This document shows, piece by piece, positions 42,201 to 51,095 of a stretch of DNA of 64,000 bases (positions are counted from its first letter, which is position 1; each line of letters opens with the position of its first letter). Below the pieces are notes generated by a model. That model had not been told where the DNA came from. It saw only the letters and a program-made list of their open reading frames with translations, and did no database searches. The stretch is taken from positions 186,001 to 250,000 of the forward strand of contig CAMXCT020001857.1 in assembly GCA_947184155.2 (NCBI GenBank). Direction: 5' to 3'. The position numbers and the translations under genes are program-made. The stretch comes from Cladocopium goreaui (taxonomy: Eukaryota; Sar; Dinophyceae; Suessiales; Symbiodiniaceae).

Positions 42201-45200
42201 AGACGGAAGATCCAAAGGGAAGGAGCCACTCTGCACCTGTTTGCGGGGGAGGACGACGGATTCACCCTGGGCCAGGCAGTGAAGAGTGCAGGCGGCGATG
42301 TCCAGACTTTGATAGAGCTGGATCAGAAGAGAGGACCTGGGCATGACCTGATGAGCTCAGATCCGTATGCCACACTGTTGAGGTTGGCATTTGACAACAG
42401 GATCAGAGGGATCCTAGCAGGCCCAAACTGTCGCACAAGATCAGTGCTGAGGAACTACAGGATGACACCAGAGTGTCATGGGCCAAGACCGCTTCGAGAG
42501 TGGGGTGGTGAAGAATTTGGCAGGAGAGACCTGCGAAAAGATGAGAAGACGAAGGTGTGGCAAGACGATGTCATGCTCTTCAGGACGCTGCTGTTGTACG
42601 TCCTGGCAGTCCACGTCGAGAAGACAAAGGACGAAGAAGAAAAAGAAGAAGGCATCAAGAGAGACGCCAAGACAGAAGAACAGAAGACAGGAGGAGAGGG
42701 ATGGAAGAAGATCATCCTGGCTCTCGAGCAGCCGAGTGCTCCTGAGTACCTCCCAAAGACGGTCTCCTTCTGGTGGACGGACCAGTGGAGAAAGATGAAA
42801 GAGATGTACGATCTGCAAGAGATCAAGTTCAACCAGGGAGACTGGAAAGGAGAAGAAGGCGGCAAAGGCTGCATAAAGCCCACAACGATCGGCGGGAACG
42901 TCGAGATCAAGGTTCCAGAAGAGAGGAACCCAGAAGCCAAAGGAAGATCCCAAGACAGGGTCCAAGACTCAAAGAGCCTGAGCCGATGGGTGCCGGGTTT
43001 GATGAAAGAGCTGGCGAAGGAAGTGGTCAAGAAGTGCCAAGAAAGACCCGTCCAGCTAAGGCCCATGTCATGGGAACAACATGTGAAGCATGGACACGTC
43101 CCGTTTAGAAGAGACTGCAAGATATGCCAGCAGTCTGGGGCTAAGTCCGCTCCACACCGGCGCTTGAACGCCAAGAAAGGACAATTCCCAAGAGCGGGAG
43201 TATTGTCGGTGGACACCACAGGCCCACTAGTGAAGGGTGAGGACCTGATGGGAAACAAGATGAGATTCCTTCTGGTGGGTGCGTACACATGGCTTGCACC
43301 GAAGGATTCACCTCTAGAAGACAAAAGGAACGAGAGAGTTCCAGAAGAGGAGGTGGATGCGATCGAAGGGCTGAGGATCGATGACAGTGAAGGAGAGGCT
43401 GATGATGAAGCAGAACACACAGAGGAGGATCCCCAACAAGACCCCCCTGGTAACCCTGAGGAGCCCCAAGGTGGTGAGAGAGCCATCAACCCCCAGGAGC
43501 CACAAGAAGCAGCCAAGGAGGAGGTGGATCAGCCAGAGGACTTTGAAATCAAGATTTTCAGACTGGTGACTCCCTTGCCCTCGAAGGCGGGGGGAGTAGT
43601 CCTCCAAGCAGTCATCGACATGATCCTCAAGCTCAGATCCGACGGATTTGATGTTTCCCAAGTCCATTCCGACAACGGAGGTGAGTTCACCTCAGATGCC
43701 ATGAAAAGATGGATGAAGGCAAGAGGATACATCCGAACATTCACGGGTGTCAGCAACCCACAATCAAACGGCAGAGCAGAGAATGCCGTACAACAGGTGA
43801 AGACACACATAAGAAGATTGCTGCATCAAGCAGGGTGGTCCGAAGACCAATGGCCACTTGCAGCGCGCCACTGCGACGAACAGTTGCGCATGTGGAGGTG
43901 TGGACTGAAGCAGAAATTTCCACCACTGGGAGCTGAAGTCCTGGTCAAGAAGAGAAGGTGGAACGCGCAACAGTTCCTGCCAACAATGGACCGAGTGACA
44001 TACATCGCTCCATGTTGGGAAGGTCACGGTCACTGGGTGAAGCAAGAAGATGGGACGACCATCGTAGCCCGGTTCTGCATAGCTGATGTGTGGAACCCCG
44101 TGACAGACCACTCGTGGCTGGCAGTCATGACAGAGATGCCAGATCCACTTGAAGAAAGAAGATTGAGGAGAAAGACGCCACCAGAGTTGGCAAAGATGGA
44201 GGTTCAAGAAGACGAACCAGGGGAAGAGGGGAGAGACCCTGAACCCAGAAGAAGATCAAGACTTTTGCAGCTGATCATGGAGGAGATGACAGCTCTGATG
44301 GAAGACCCCTCAGAAGAGGCCCTGAAGACGACGATGCAGTCTGTGGCCAAACTCCGAATGATGATGGAGACGGGCACGAGTGAAGACGTTCTGCAGACGA
44401 GGATCGTGGGCCTGGGGGAGGTGATGAAAGACCTTGAAGGATGGAAGAAGCCCATCGAAGAAGAACTGAAGTCTTTGGTGGAAGACAAGATGGCCCTTGA
44501 AGCCATTTCCAAGGAGGAGGTGGAGAAGATGTTCAGGGAGGCACACGCCGAAGGAAGAAAGCTGGAGGTGGTGCCAGGAAAGCTGGTGACGGTGGTGAAG
44601 CCCGCACCAGAAGGAGGAAAGAAGAAAGCCAGAATAGTGGCGTGTGGAAACTTCACGGCGAAAGATGCCCAGGACGAACTGTACGCGTCCACTGGTGATG
44701 CAGTGACTTTGAGGATCATGATGAACTTAGCATCAGAAAACCAGTGGGACGGAGTCACGTTGGACATCCGTACAGCGTTCCTCAACACACCATGGGAAGA
44801 CATGGATGTGTTGGTGAAGCCACCCCACTTGCTGATCAGGATGAAGCTGGTCGAAGAAGGCACGCTGTGGCGGCCGACGAAGGCCTTGTATGGCTTCAGA
44901 AAGAGCCCAAGGTTGTGGGGAAACCACAGGGATTCCACGATGAGGAAGATGGAAGTCCCACATGAAGGGAAGCGACACAGATTGACACAGCTGGTGTCGG
45001 AACCCAACCTCTGGAGGATAGATGAGGTGAAAGATGAGGATGAAGAAGAGGAGAAGCCGAAAGGGCCTCCAAAAGCCCTGATGATGGTCTACGTGGACGA
45101 CTTGTTCGCCACAGGTCCAACACAGCTACTGAAGGCACTGACTGAGACCATCAAGAAGGAATGGAACACCTCAACTCCAGAGTGGATCAACGAAGATCCC

Positions 45201-46880
45201 ACAAGATTCCTCGGCATGGGAATCTCCAAGACCAAAGGAGAGGATGGTCTTGAAGTCTGGGCAGCATCCCAGCAGGACTATGTCAAGGAGTTGCTGAGGA
45301 GGAACGTGGGGGAGGATGAGAAGAAATGGCCCAAGAGAAAGGTGCCAATCTCCAAGGATCCACCGGCTGAACACCAAGAGGAGCCAAAGGTGGAAGAAGT
45401 CAGGAAAGCCCAGAAGATAGTGGGCGAAGCACTCTGGTTAGTCACGAGGACCAGACCAGACATGATGTACGCCTTGGCGAAGATGGCCAGCCAAGTGCTG
45501 CATCAACCCCAGTGGGTCGCAGAGAGCGCATCCCAACTGTGGGGATACATGGCTGCCACGATCCATGAAGGGATCACCTTTGAGAAAGGTCCATCATGGG
45601 AAGGATGGGAAGAGCAGTCAGGGCTTGCTGTTTATGCTGACGCAAGCTTCGCACCCTCAGGTGAAGAAAGTCACGGTTCAGTGATTGTGACTCTGAGGGG
45701 AGCCCCGCTGCTATGGAAGAGCTCAAGGCAGTCGACGGTCAGCCTTAGCACAGCGGAGGCAGAGCTGAACGAGCTCATAGAAGGACTGATGATGGGGGAA
45801 AGTGTTGCAGCGATTTTGGAGGAGCTGGAACCCCACATCATGAAGATGATGGCATCAGACTCGCAGGCAGCGGTGAACATCTGTCTGGCAGAAGGAGGAA
45901 GCTGGAGGACCAGACATCTGCGCTTGAGAGCAGCGCATGCCAAACAGAGATTCACCAAAGGAGACTGGCTGCTGCGACATTTGCCAGGCGAAGACATGCT
46001 GGCAGACATTGGGACGAAGAGCCTGACGTCAGCCAGGCTGGAAAAGCTCAAGAAGGGGCTTGGCATGAAGAAGATTGGAAAAGATGAAGAAAAGAATGAG
46101 GAGCCAGAAGAGAAGACGGCACCAGAAGAGGCAGAGAAGATCAAGAAGAAGGAACAGGGGACCAGAGTCCCAAAAGAAGTAGAGAAGGCACTCCAGTGCG
46201 TGGCGTTGATGATCGCCATTCAGGGAGCCAAAGCTCAAGATGATGAGGAGACCGAAGAAAGGGCAGAGATGTTCCACATTGAGCTAATTCTGATGTTTGC
46301 TCTTGTGGGAGTGGTCTCAGTGATCCAGAGGATCATCCCTTGTCTGATGGGCTGGCTTCGGAGAGACCGACAGCCTGAGGAAGAGCCCGCAGAAGAAGAA
46401 GGAAGCAGGGTGAGAGGAGCACCCACAAGACGCCAAGAAGAACAGGCGTTGAGGACCCCAGAGAGCATCAGGAGGAGAAGGAGAGTGGAAGCCAGGGATG
46501 ATGAAGACACAGAGGAGGAGACAGACCCAGGTGTTCCATTCCCTCACGGAGATCGTGATGGGAACCTCTTCCTGAGGAATTCGCCGGGCCCAAAAGCACC
46601 GCCAAGACAGCTGGCACACATGTATCCCATCCCAAAGGGACAGCAGAAAGGCCAGCAAGCAGGCCAAGCAGGCACACAAGTAGGCCAATTGGGCCTACAA
46701 GCAGGCCGACCGGGCCAACAGGCAGGCCAACAGAAAGGCCGCCCACAACAGGCAGCTAGCAGCAGCACAACACCGGTGCACATGCTTGTGCCACCACCAC
46801 CACCACCACAAGAGCCAGGCGCAGAGCCACCACGGCTGGTGGAAGAGTTCTTCCAAGGACTCGTACAAGAAGAACACTAG
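39243..46880 (+). CDS. Copia-type Gag-Pol polyprotein with methyltransferase-like domain
   Basis: 2545 residues from the first ATG after the LTR; the frame is open a little further up, but that part lies in the LTR. Domains by approximate residue: 1-420 charged, with three exact 20-residue coiled-coil repeats (EELQRLLQHK type, 239-298); gag-like helical region; CCCH finger (663-684, CKFFITTEGCRKGKGCRWAH) and CCHC knuckle (CWNCGSTQHYAPAC); protease DSGAT at about 820; methyltransferase-like domain 996-1120 (LHLFAGEDDGF, then AGPNCRTRS); integrase zinc site at about 1279-1296 and catalytic D 1323, D about 1476, E 36 residues later; reverse transcriptase with LDIRTAFLNTP, ALYGFRKSPRLW and YVDDL (about 1949); RNase H with YADAS, STAEAEL, SDSQAA and LADIGTKSL (about 2253). 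A tail of 280 residues carries ALQCVALMIAIQGAKAQ and a membrane segment (ELILMFALVGVVSVIQ). It ends at TAG with the frame open beyond. Confidence 0.93.
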   Translation: MLERRRKTLRENVAEEEADQEVEVLKGGQMKALEDKRPEEDQMALRGKGTPSQGGEFLKTPSQPTLEDDMGRTPRQEETPAKEWKTPKTPVETPRQAEPPTSSTREREERGGRTASAAQTPFHRPSGAPETSPQWPGGPKTSPTTLRPANQPEPQPLFDDEQLRRYEELRRQAPMQNPPQVQQRTLEEMRPETLREEELKRLRKREEELEMERTMLLREREELQRLLQQKEREKSRERHEEELQRLLQHKQRDESRERHEEELQRLLQHKGRDEGRERHDERRQNAIEDEDVQYRTPEEESQTAKKLFQDELEEADRPPKPEAERPPTAREATRPLKTEAAGSSRQEETPGTLQLMAMMMHTMTEMQKKMLSKDGGKEGEGGEAEYVRSHPEVPRLTDWNPSTGPIDLNDWLALIEPIMADLTATSHDWWDRLLKEARQWYQDHMALSPMDRLTHEPQPSKDLDQPKWIRLERRASTLLMMSIPEAQKEELVSTKRITALKIICHLFTTFQPGGLAEKEVILRSLEMPQEAATVAEAVSSLRKWMRWRRRAMELQVSEPDPFLLLKGLGRIVRRPLEANRELNFRISLARSMLQVDSIPTKDTVGKFSTHLLAEMEQIAHLEGSKKSTSKDTQKQAQPEVKVRKIEEGGKGEGKSGKGERAPCKFFITTEGCRKGKGCRWAHNLDDQKRCWNCGSTQHYAPACDRPREPNKEGSPEKSGKPWEGKDMKPTAKVVKKEEATKKEEVAKEGSNEGDSSEAMKGLLEEANKMLKALQQGKNEEDEGKEVRLQKLQKQLDELKTLKVFRISKIHTEEGDYGLLDSGATHALRGRQPGESLKDLTEVRVTLACGRDATLKMTRGGTMIGQHEETQPIVPLGKMVSQLGCTVEWDEGGLVVVHPERGRLATTQRGGCPHIPRPLALDIIQELEEKSGWMKKMKIKEEDGEDVLKKMVAVHPVFRDLPEEVKKELVVMPSKDLTALPGMNRRQRRKIQREGATLHLFAGEDDGFTLGQAVKSAGGDVQTLIELDQKRGPGHDLMSSDPYATLLRLAFDNRIRGILAGPNCRTRSVLRNYRMTPECHGPRPLREWGGEEFGRRDLRKDEKTKVWQDDVMLFRTLLLYVLAVHVEKTKDEEEKEEGIKRDAKTEEQKTGGEGWKKIILALEQPSAPEYLPKTVSFWWTDQWRKMKEMYDLQEIKFNQGDWKGEEGGKGCIKPTTIGGNVEIKVPEERNPEAKGRSQDRVQDSKSLSRWVPGLMKELAKEVVKKCQERPVQLRPMSWEQHVKHGHVPFRRDCKICQQSGAKSAPHRRLNAKKGQFPRAGVLSVDTTGPLVKGEDLMGNKMRFLLVGAYTWLAPKDSPLEDKRNERVPEEEVDAIEGLRIDDSEGEADDEAEHTEEDPQQDPPGNPEEPQGGERAINPQEPQEAAKEEVDQPEDFEIKIFRLVTPLPSKAGGVVLQAVIDMILKLRSDGFDVSQVHSDNGGEFTSDAMKRWMKARGYIRTFTGVSNPQSNGRAENAVQQVKTHIRRLLHQAGWSEDQWPLAARHCDEQLRMWRCGLKQKFPPLGAEVLVKKRRWNAQQFLPTMDRVTYIAPCWEGHGHWVKQEDGTTIVARFCIADVWNPVTDHSWLAVMTEMPDPLEERRLRRKTPPELAKMEVQEDEPGEEGRDPEPRRRSRLLQLIMEEMTALMEDPSEEALKTTMQSVAKLRMMMETGTSEDVLQTRIVGLGEVMKDLEGWKKPIEEELKSLVEDKMALEAISKEEVEKMFREAHAEGRKLEVVPGKLVTVVKPAPEGGKKKARIVACGNFTAKDAQDELYASTGDAVTLRIMMNLASENQWDGVTLDIRTAFLNTPWEDMDVLVKPPHLLIRMKLVEEGTLWRPTKALYGFRKSPRLWGNHRDSTMRKMEVPHEGKRHRLTQLVSEPNLWRIDEVKDEDEEEEKPKGPPKALMMVYVDDLFATGPTQLLKALTETIKKEWNTSTPEWINEDPTRFLGMGISKTKGEDGLEVWAASQQDYVKELLRRNVGEDEKKWPKRKVPISKDPPAEHQEEPKVEEVRKAQKIVGEALWLVTRTRPDMMYALAKMASQVLHQPQWVAESASQLWGYMAATIHEGITFEKGPSWEGWEEQSGLAVYADASFAPSGEESHGSVIVTLRGAPLLWKSSRQSTVSLSTAEAELNELIEGLMMGESVAAILEELEPHIMKMMASDSQAAVNICLAEGGSWRTRHLRLRAAHAKQRFTKGDWLLRHLPGEDMLADIGTKSLTSARLEKLKKGLGMKKIGKDEEKNEEPEEKTAPEEAEKIKKKEQGTRVPKEVEKALQCVALMIAIQGAKAQDDEETEERAEMFHIELILMFALVGVVSVIQRIIPCLMGWLRRDRQPEEEPAEEEGSRVRGAPTRRQEEQALRTPESIRRRRRVEARDDEDTEEETDPGVPFPHGDRDGNLFLRNSPGPKAPPRQLAHMYPIPKGQQKGQQAGQAGTQVGQLGLQAGRPGQQAGQQKGRPQQAASSSTTPVHMLVPPPPPPQEPGAEPPRLVEEFFQGLVQEEH

Positions 46881-47261
46881 CACCCAGATGATTGGGACCC
46901 GGAGACCCATGGGCAGATTTACCCAGGGAAAGGAAGTCCACCACAGGCATACTTCCAAAGGATGGCCGAGAAGGGTCAAGCCAAAGGGAGTGAAGAAGGA
47001 ACGCCGATGAAGGGCGCCAAAGGAGGAAAGAAAGGTGATGATGAGATCGCGGCCAAAGGCGCGAAAGGAGGAAAGAAAGGTGATGATGAGATCGCGGCCA
47101 AAGGCGCGAAAGGAGGAAAGAAAGGTGATGATGAGATCGCGGCTAAAGGCGCGAAAGGAGGAAAGAAAGGTGATGATGAGATCGCGGCCAAAGGCGCGAA
47201 AGGAGAAGGAAGCCCACAGAAAGGGGCACCCAAGGGCCAAGGAAAGAAAGGCCAGGCATAA
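46881..47261 (+). other. In-frame continuation of the polyprotein frame after the amber stop
   Basis: Directly after the TAG at 46878-46880 the same frame runs for 126 sense codons to TAA (47259-47261). It begins HPDDWDPETHGQIYPGKGS and then holds four 15-residue repeats of KGAKGGKKGDDEIAA and a Gly/Lys/Gln-rich end. It could be a readthrough extension, or a separate small protein from the ATG at 46962, or the remnant of a frame once longer. The repeat unit is 45 bp. Confidence 0.55.
47031..47205 (+). repeat. 45-bp tandem repeat in the 3-prime region of the retrotransposon
   Basis: Four units of GGTGATGATGAGATCGCGGC followed by CAAAGGCGCGAAAGGAGG and AAAGAAA, nearly identical. The period keeps the reading frame. 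Confidence 0.9.
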
Positions 47262-47504
47262 GGTGAAGAAGTCCCAGAGACTGGAGCACAAAAAGGAGGA
47301 GGAAAGATGGCAACGATGCGACGGGTACCAGAGGTACTGAGAGTGGCTTGAGCTGAGGGCACAAAGATGCCGTGCGTAGACCCCAGACCAATGCTGGGTT
47401 GCACTGGTAGGTTTTGATCCGGTGGCAGCTGTCACCGAAGATGTCTGGATGGAAATTCCCAGGCATGCACGAAGCGATGGTTCAAGGCCTGACGGTCCAG
47501 AACC
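47262..47504 (+). other. Untranslated 3-prime region of the retrotransposon
   Basis: No open frame on the + strand with coding character. It leads to the purine tract before the LTR. Confidence 0.6.
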
Positions 47505-47512
47505 AGGGGGAG
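47505..47512 (+). promoter_or_regulatory. Polypurine tract
   Basis: AGGGGGAG immediately before the TG of the 3-prime LTR, the expected place for plus-strand priming. Confidence 0.8.
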
Positions 47513-47696
47513 TGCTGACACGTGCTCATACCCCATGCTGTTTTCCAAACATGTTAGTTTTCATGTAGGGTTGACATCCCCTGCATGGTAGCCACTGAAA
47601 CTCAGGCCCTAGACTAAGGGTAGACGAAACGACACAGGCCCAGGAAAACCCGCTAGGCCGACGCTGCTGGGGGGTTCAGGTGGCCGGTGACCACTA
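47513..47696 (+). repeat. 3-prime LTR
   Basis: I find no difference from 39042-39225. It is followed by the GAAAC target duplication. Confidence 0.93.
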
Positions 47697-47711
47697 GAAA
47701 CCACCAACCAG
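47697..47711. mobile_element. M2 MITE, right part
   Basis: GAAACCACCAACCAG. Its first five bases are the target duplication of the retrotransposon; the rest is the M2 right end. ATTGG follows. Confidence 0.9.
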
Positions 47712-47731
47712 ATTGGTATCGATTAACTTAC

Positions 47732-47934
47732 CTGGTGCGGACCTTGCTCACCTTGTACCCGTGATGGGCAGCCTGGCTCACACTCGACATCAGGATGAGC
47801 AAACGCCTGTAGGGATTGTCGGCTTGAGGACATAATCTATTTCGAATTTTGGTGGTTCTTTGCAAGGTGACTTCGGCAGTTTCTGGAAACCGTGCAGTCT
47901 TCTTTGATGGCTTGGGATGTGGTAAAAGCGCCAT
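47732..47934 (-). CDS. First exon of an unknown minus-strand gene
   Basis: ATG at 47934-47932. The frame reads MALLPHPKPSKKTARFPETA, EVTLQRTTKIRNRLCPQADN, then PYRRLLILMSSVSQAAHHGY and KVSKVRT, and reaches a GTAAGT donor on the minus strand (47731 down). 67 codons and part of another. Composition is coding-like. The next exon would lie at lower coordinates, beyond or across the retrotransposon insertion (47.7 to 39.0 kb). The intron would then contain the whole element. The product is not recognised. The basic, Arg-rich character would suit a nuclear or ribosome-related protein, but that is a guess. Confidence 0.55.
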
Positions 47935-47999
47935 AAACCATCCCCATTTTATTAATCCTTCTTATTTACTCAATGCCCCCCCCCGGACCCGAACACAAT

Positions 48000-48175
48000 G
48001 CCAAACAATATGTCAGATGGAATGCCGGATAAAAATCTCAGACAGAATGCCAGATAAAATGTCACATAGAATGTGAGAATATATGTCACATAAAATGTCC
48101 GATAGAATGCCAGATAAAATGTTGGATAGAAGAATGTCACATAACATGCCAGATTCAGATAGAATGCCAGGTAGA
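48000..48175. repeat. Imperfect minisatellite AGAATGCCAGATAAAATGTC
   Basis: About seven units of 20-27 bp built on AGAATGCCAGATAAAATGTC and CACATA. Related words (AGAATGCCAAAACGTCAG, AGATAAAATGTCGGA) appear near 53041-53110. Confidence 0.8.
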
Positions 48176-48221
48176 AATTCCGACAGAATCACGTGTTGTG
48201 GGGATAAGTGGAAGAAACTAG

Positions 48222-48317
48222 CTGGTTGGTGGTTTGGAACATTTGAAGTATTAGGGAATATTAATCCTAAACTGACGAACCCATATTTTTCAGAGGGGTA
48301 GGTATACCACCAACCAG
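48222..48317. mobile_element. M2 MITE with target duplication CTAG
   Basis: CTAG lies at 48218-48221 and 48318-48321. The inner region is shortened (ACATTTGAAGTATTAGGGAAT). Confidence 0.9.
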
Positions 48318-48746
48318 CTAGCTTTTTTCTTTACGTTTTTCATATGTGCCACGGGTCAAAAGTTGGATTGCATATGCATGGCCAGGGGGACGGTCATCAA
48401 TCCAGAAAAATAGCGATCCATATATCCATACCCATGGTATAATGGATATATATATATATATCCCCATGGATGGATATATATATATATTTATATATATATA
48501 TAAATCCCCATGGATGGGTGACCATATCCACTAATTATATATGGTCATACCATTTATAAGGATTTCAATTATGGGATGGATTACCATACCCATTTCTACA
48601 AGGAACTTGGACATGGCAAGTCTTTGATTGCTATGGTTGGGGGTTAGTTTTCTCCGTTTCCCATTGCTAATATTGTCATTTCTCTGTTTTCTTGATCAAG
48701 AGAATCATTGATTAAAAAAGATCTCTGTGTTTTCTTGGTGTTCAGT

Positions 48747-48852
48747 ACAGTTATGGCCCTTAACAGTTAACAGTTATAAATGGAATTATAACTCCTGTAA
48801 CTATAGTTGGTTATATATCATGAAATAAACCCATAAAAATAACTAGTTGGGC
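48747..48852. mobile_element. M3 MITE
   Basis: Left end CAGTTATGGCCCTTAACAG, core AAATGGAATTATAACTCC, right end AAAATAACTAGTTGGGC. The right tip is shortened. Confidence 0.75.
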
Positions 48853-49734
48853 GTATGAATTCTCCACACACTGTGGTCAGACTCGCTCCAAAAACTGGCC
48901 CCGCTTAGCTCAGGCCTCTAACAGTGCCTGGCAAAACGTTTGGAGGACCCAGCTTCTGGGGGCTCCAGAGCAACCGCCCCATCTGATGGCTTTAGTACAT
49001 GTTGGTACCTGAAAATGTGGGGTAAACGGGACAAAACCTGGCCCCACAAAATGGTTCAAGATGGGGCCAGAGTTTAAAACCTAATGTTTTCAACATCAAA
49101 CTGGCCATATCTGGTTGTATACACCAATTTCAATCATGTTCAGACATTTTTCAGACATACTCATTTGCCTCCTGTACACATCAGACAATATTGGATATAA
49201 TGTATTGATTACAAGAGTGCAGGATGGGTTCTGAATTATTAGTGTTGAACCACATAGAATGGAACTTAGAATTTATAAACAACATAGTGATGACTTCTAC
49301 ATGGTTATTGAATCACATGCGCTGGAACTTATAGAAGTGGACCTAACCATGATGTATTAGCACTGAGTGCAGGAGGAGAAATATAATATGATGTTTGGCA
49401 AAAAGCAATTGTAGTCATGTCATTAAGCATACTAAACCGTTGAACAACAATGTTATTTGTAAACTTGAAAAAACAACCTACAAACCACTAAAACCATTCT
49501 ATAAATAGTCATGGTCATGGTCATCGGAAACAACCACTCAAACATAGTATATAATTCACCAAAAGCCATCGAAAAGAACTCAAAATCATCACAAATCAAC
49601 TAGAAGGGTTTAAATACCATGATTATATTAAAATAAACTCTTCTACAAACATCAGAAACAACCATGGCCCGTGTTGCGTCGCTCTTAGGCCCTTGGAATC
49701 TTGAAGACCTCGCTCCAGCACAACTTGCGCAGCA

Positions 49735-51095
49735 ACGCCGTAGGCGTTGCGCGACACCAGTTTTTTTTTCCGTGAATCCAAGTGACTACAGATGGGGCCC
49801 CCACGTTCGATGGCTAAGTTGATTTATTTGCTTAGGTGCATTCAATCGTAGTTTAGTACTAGTACTTTGAGTCTTTATAACAACTAAAAGCTGGACAACT
49901 AGACATTAAATAGGTAATATTGATTATTGTCTATATACTATCTAATTAGATAGATTGCTAGTCGATTATGTAAAAGGACTGCTTTTAATGGATCTTGAAG
50001 GATAGCAACTTGATGATGATAGAAATTCTATTTATATATATATATATATATGCAATGCGAGACCCCGGTTGGATAGCTAAGTTGGTGAACATAACTCCAA
50101 TAACTATGGTTTATGGTACTTATAACTATAGTTACTGGGGCTTATAAACCAACTTATAACTGGGGGGGGCACATTGTATATATTTATTATCGTGTTATAC
50201 ACGTGAGCAGAGTTTTTTTTACAAGTAAAGATTAATATGAAAGTTGACCTACATGGTTGGATGTAGGCAGTTTGCTGGGGTGCGTAGGCTGGCGTAGGCA
50301 TGTTTTGCTTCATTTTGCGGCAGACGCCGCGTAGGCGACCGCGGATTCGACGAATTTTGCAGCCTGTGGGTCAAGATTGAAGGGTCTAATGAGTGTAGCT
50401 CGATGCGGCATGTGAAACTTCCGCTGTCCAAAAAACACAAGTCTGTTTTGCTGAGAAACAAAAGCTAATGGTGACAAAGTTGTGCCACACCTTCCTGACT
50501 CATCTGTTGATCCTTCACTGTGGCCATTTACTCCTCGAGGATCCTGAGCCTTGTTTGCTCCTTTTTCTGCGTGAGCCGACGCATGGAAAACAAACTGCAT
50601 TTGCTGAGCGCCTTCATCATTGCATTTTGATCAGAAATGGAACTATTCCGTTCCCTTTTCTGCAGAGTCTCAAGCCTCGAAGTTTGCGTGGCCAAAATCC
50701 GAAAATAAAGGAGCTCCCCCGCGTAGGCACCGCGTAGGCGAAAAGTAGGCAACGCGTAGGCGAAAACTCTCATGACCAGGGATGCCCCCAAACATGCTCC
50801 GAAATAGGTAGTTGCCTAATGTCTTCTCACCATGTAACAACCAATGAATAAGCACATGGCCCTCTTCCTCCTCATTGTTTTTAATGCGATCATTGGATCA
50901 TGAACAGCTTTGTAAAAGGGTGCGCAATCATACGAAAATGTTGCTGAGACTGTGGGCGCGTCGGCATATTTAGCTAAAAATTACATAAAACCTCAGGCGC
51001 GTAGGCCTGCGTGGGCAACCTATCCCCACCCAAGCTTCCGCGTAGGCTGAAATTGTGCGCGCGTACGCGAAATGTAAGCCTCGCGTAGGTACCTA
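49735..51095. repeat. Cluster of the word GCGTAGGC
   Basis: GCGTAGGC or one-base variants occur more than ten times, for example near 49741, 50280, 50290, 50329, 50719, 50730, 50745, 50755, 51000, 51041 and 51086, in both spaced and nearly adjacent positions. The sequence between them is not repeated, so it is not an ordinary tandem array. A further copy sits at 52201. Confidence 0.7.
50062..50178. mobile_element. M4 MITE (TAACTATGGTTTATGG family)
   Basis: ATAGCTAAGTTGGTGAAC on the left is mirrored by AAACCAACTTATAACTGGGG on the right, around ATAACTATGGTTTATGGTAC and TTATAACTATAGTTACTG. Partial copies lie near 30283, 31548, 53646 and 55304. The words inside the long inverted repeat at 20985 are of the same kind. 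Confidence 0.6.

Larger units (their letters stand above)
39042..47696 (+). mobile_element. Complete Ty1/copia-type LTR retrotransposon
   Basis: 8,655 bp bounded by two 184-bp LTRs that I read as identical, with a 5-bp target duplication. The order of the coding domains (protease, integrase, reverse transcriptase, RNase H) is that of Ty1/copia. The single long frame is intact, which together with the identical LTRs points to a recent insertion. A purine tract (AGGGGGAG, 47505-47512) precedes the 3-prime LTR. The element is inserted in an M2 MITE. It is GC-richer than its surroundings. Confidence 0.95.

Noticed and set aside
47513..47696. LTRs ending in the standard TG...CA
   Set aside because: The target duplication GAAAC fixes the boundaries at TG...TA; extending by one base to ...TAG would shorten the duplication to four.
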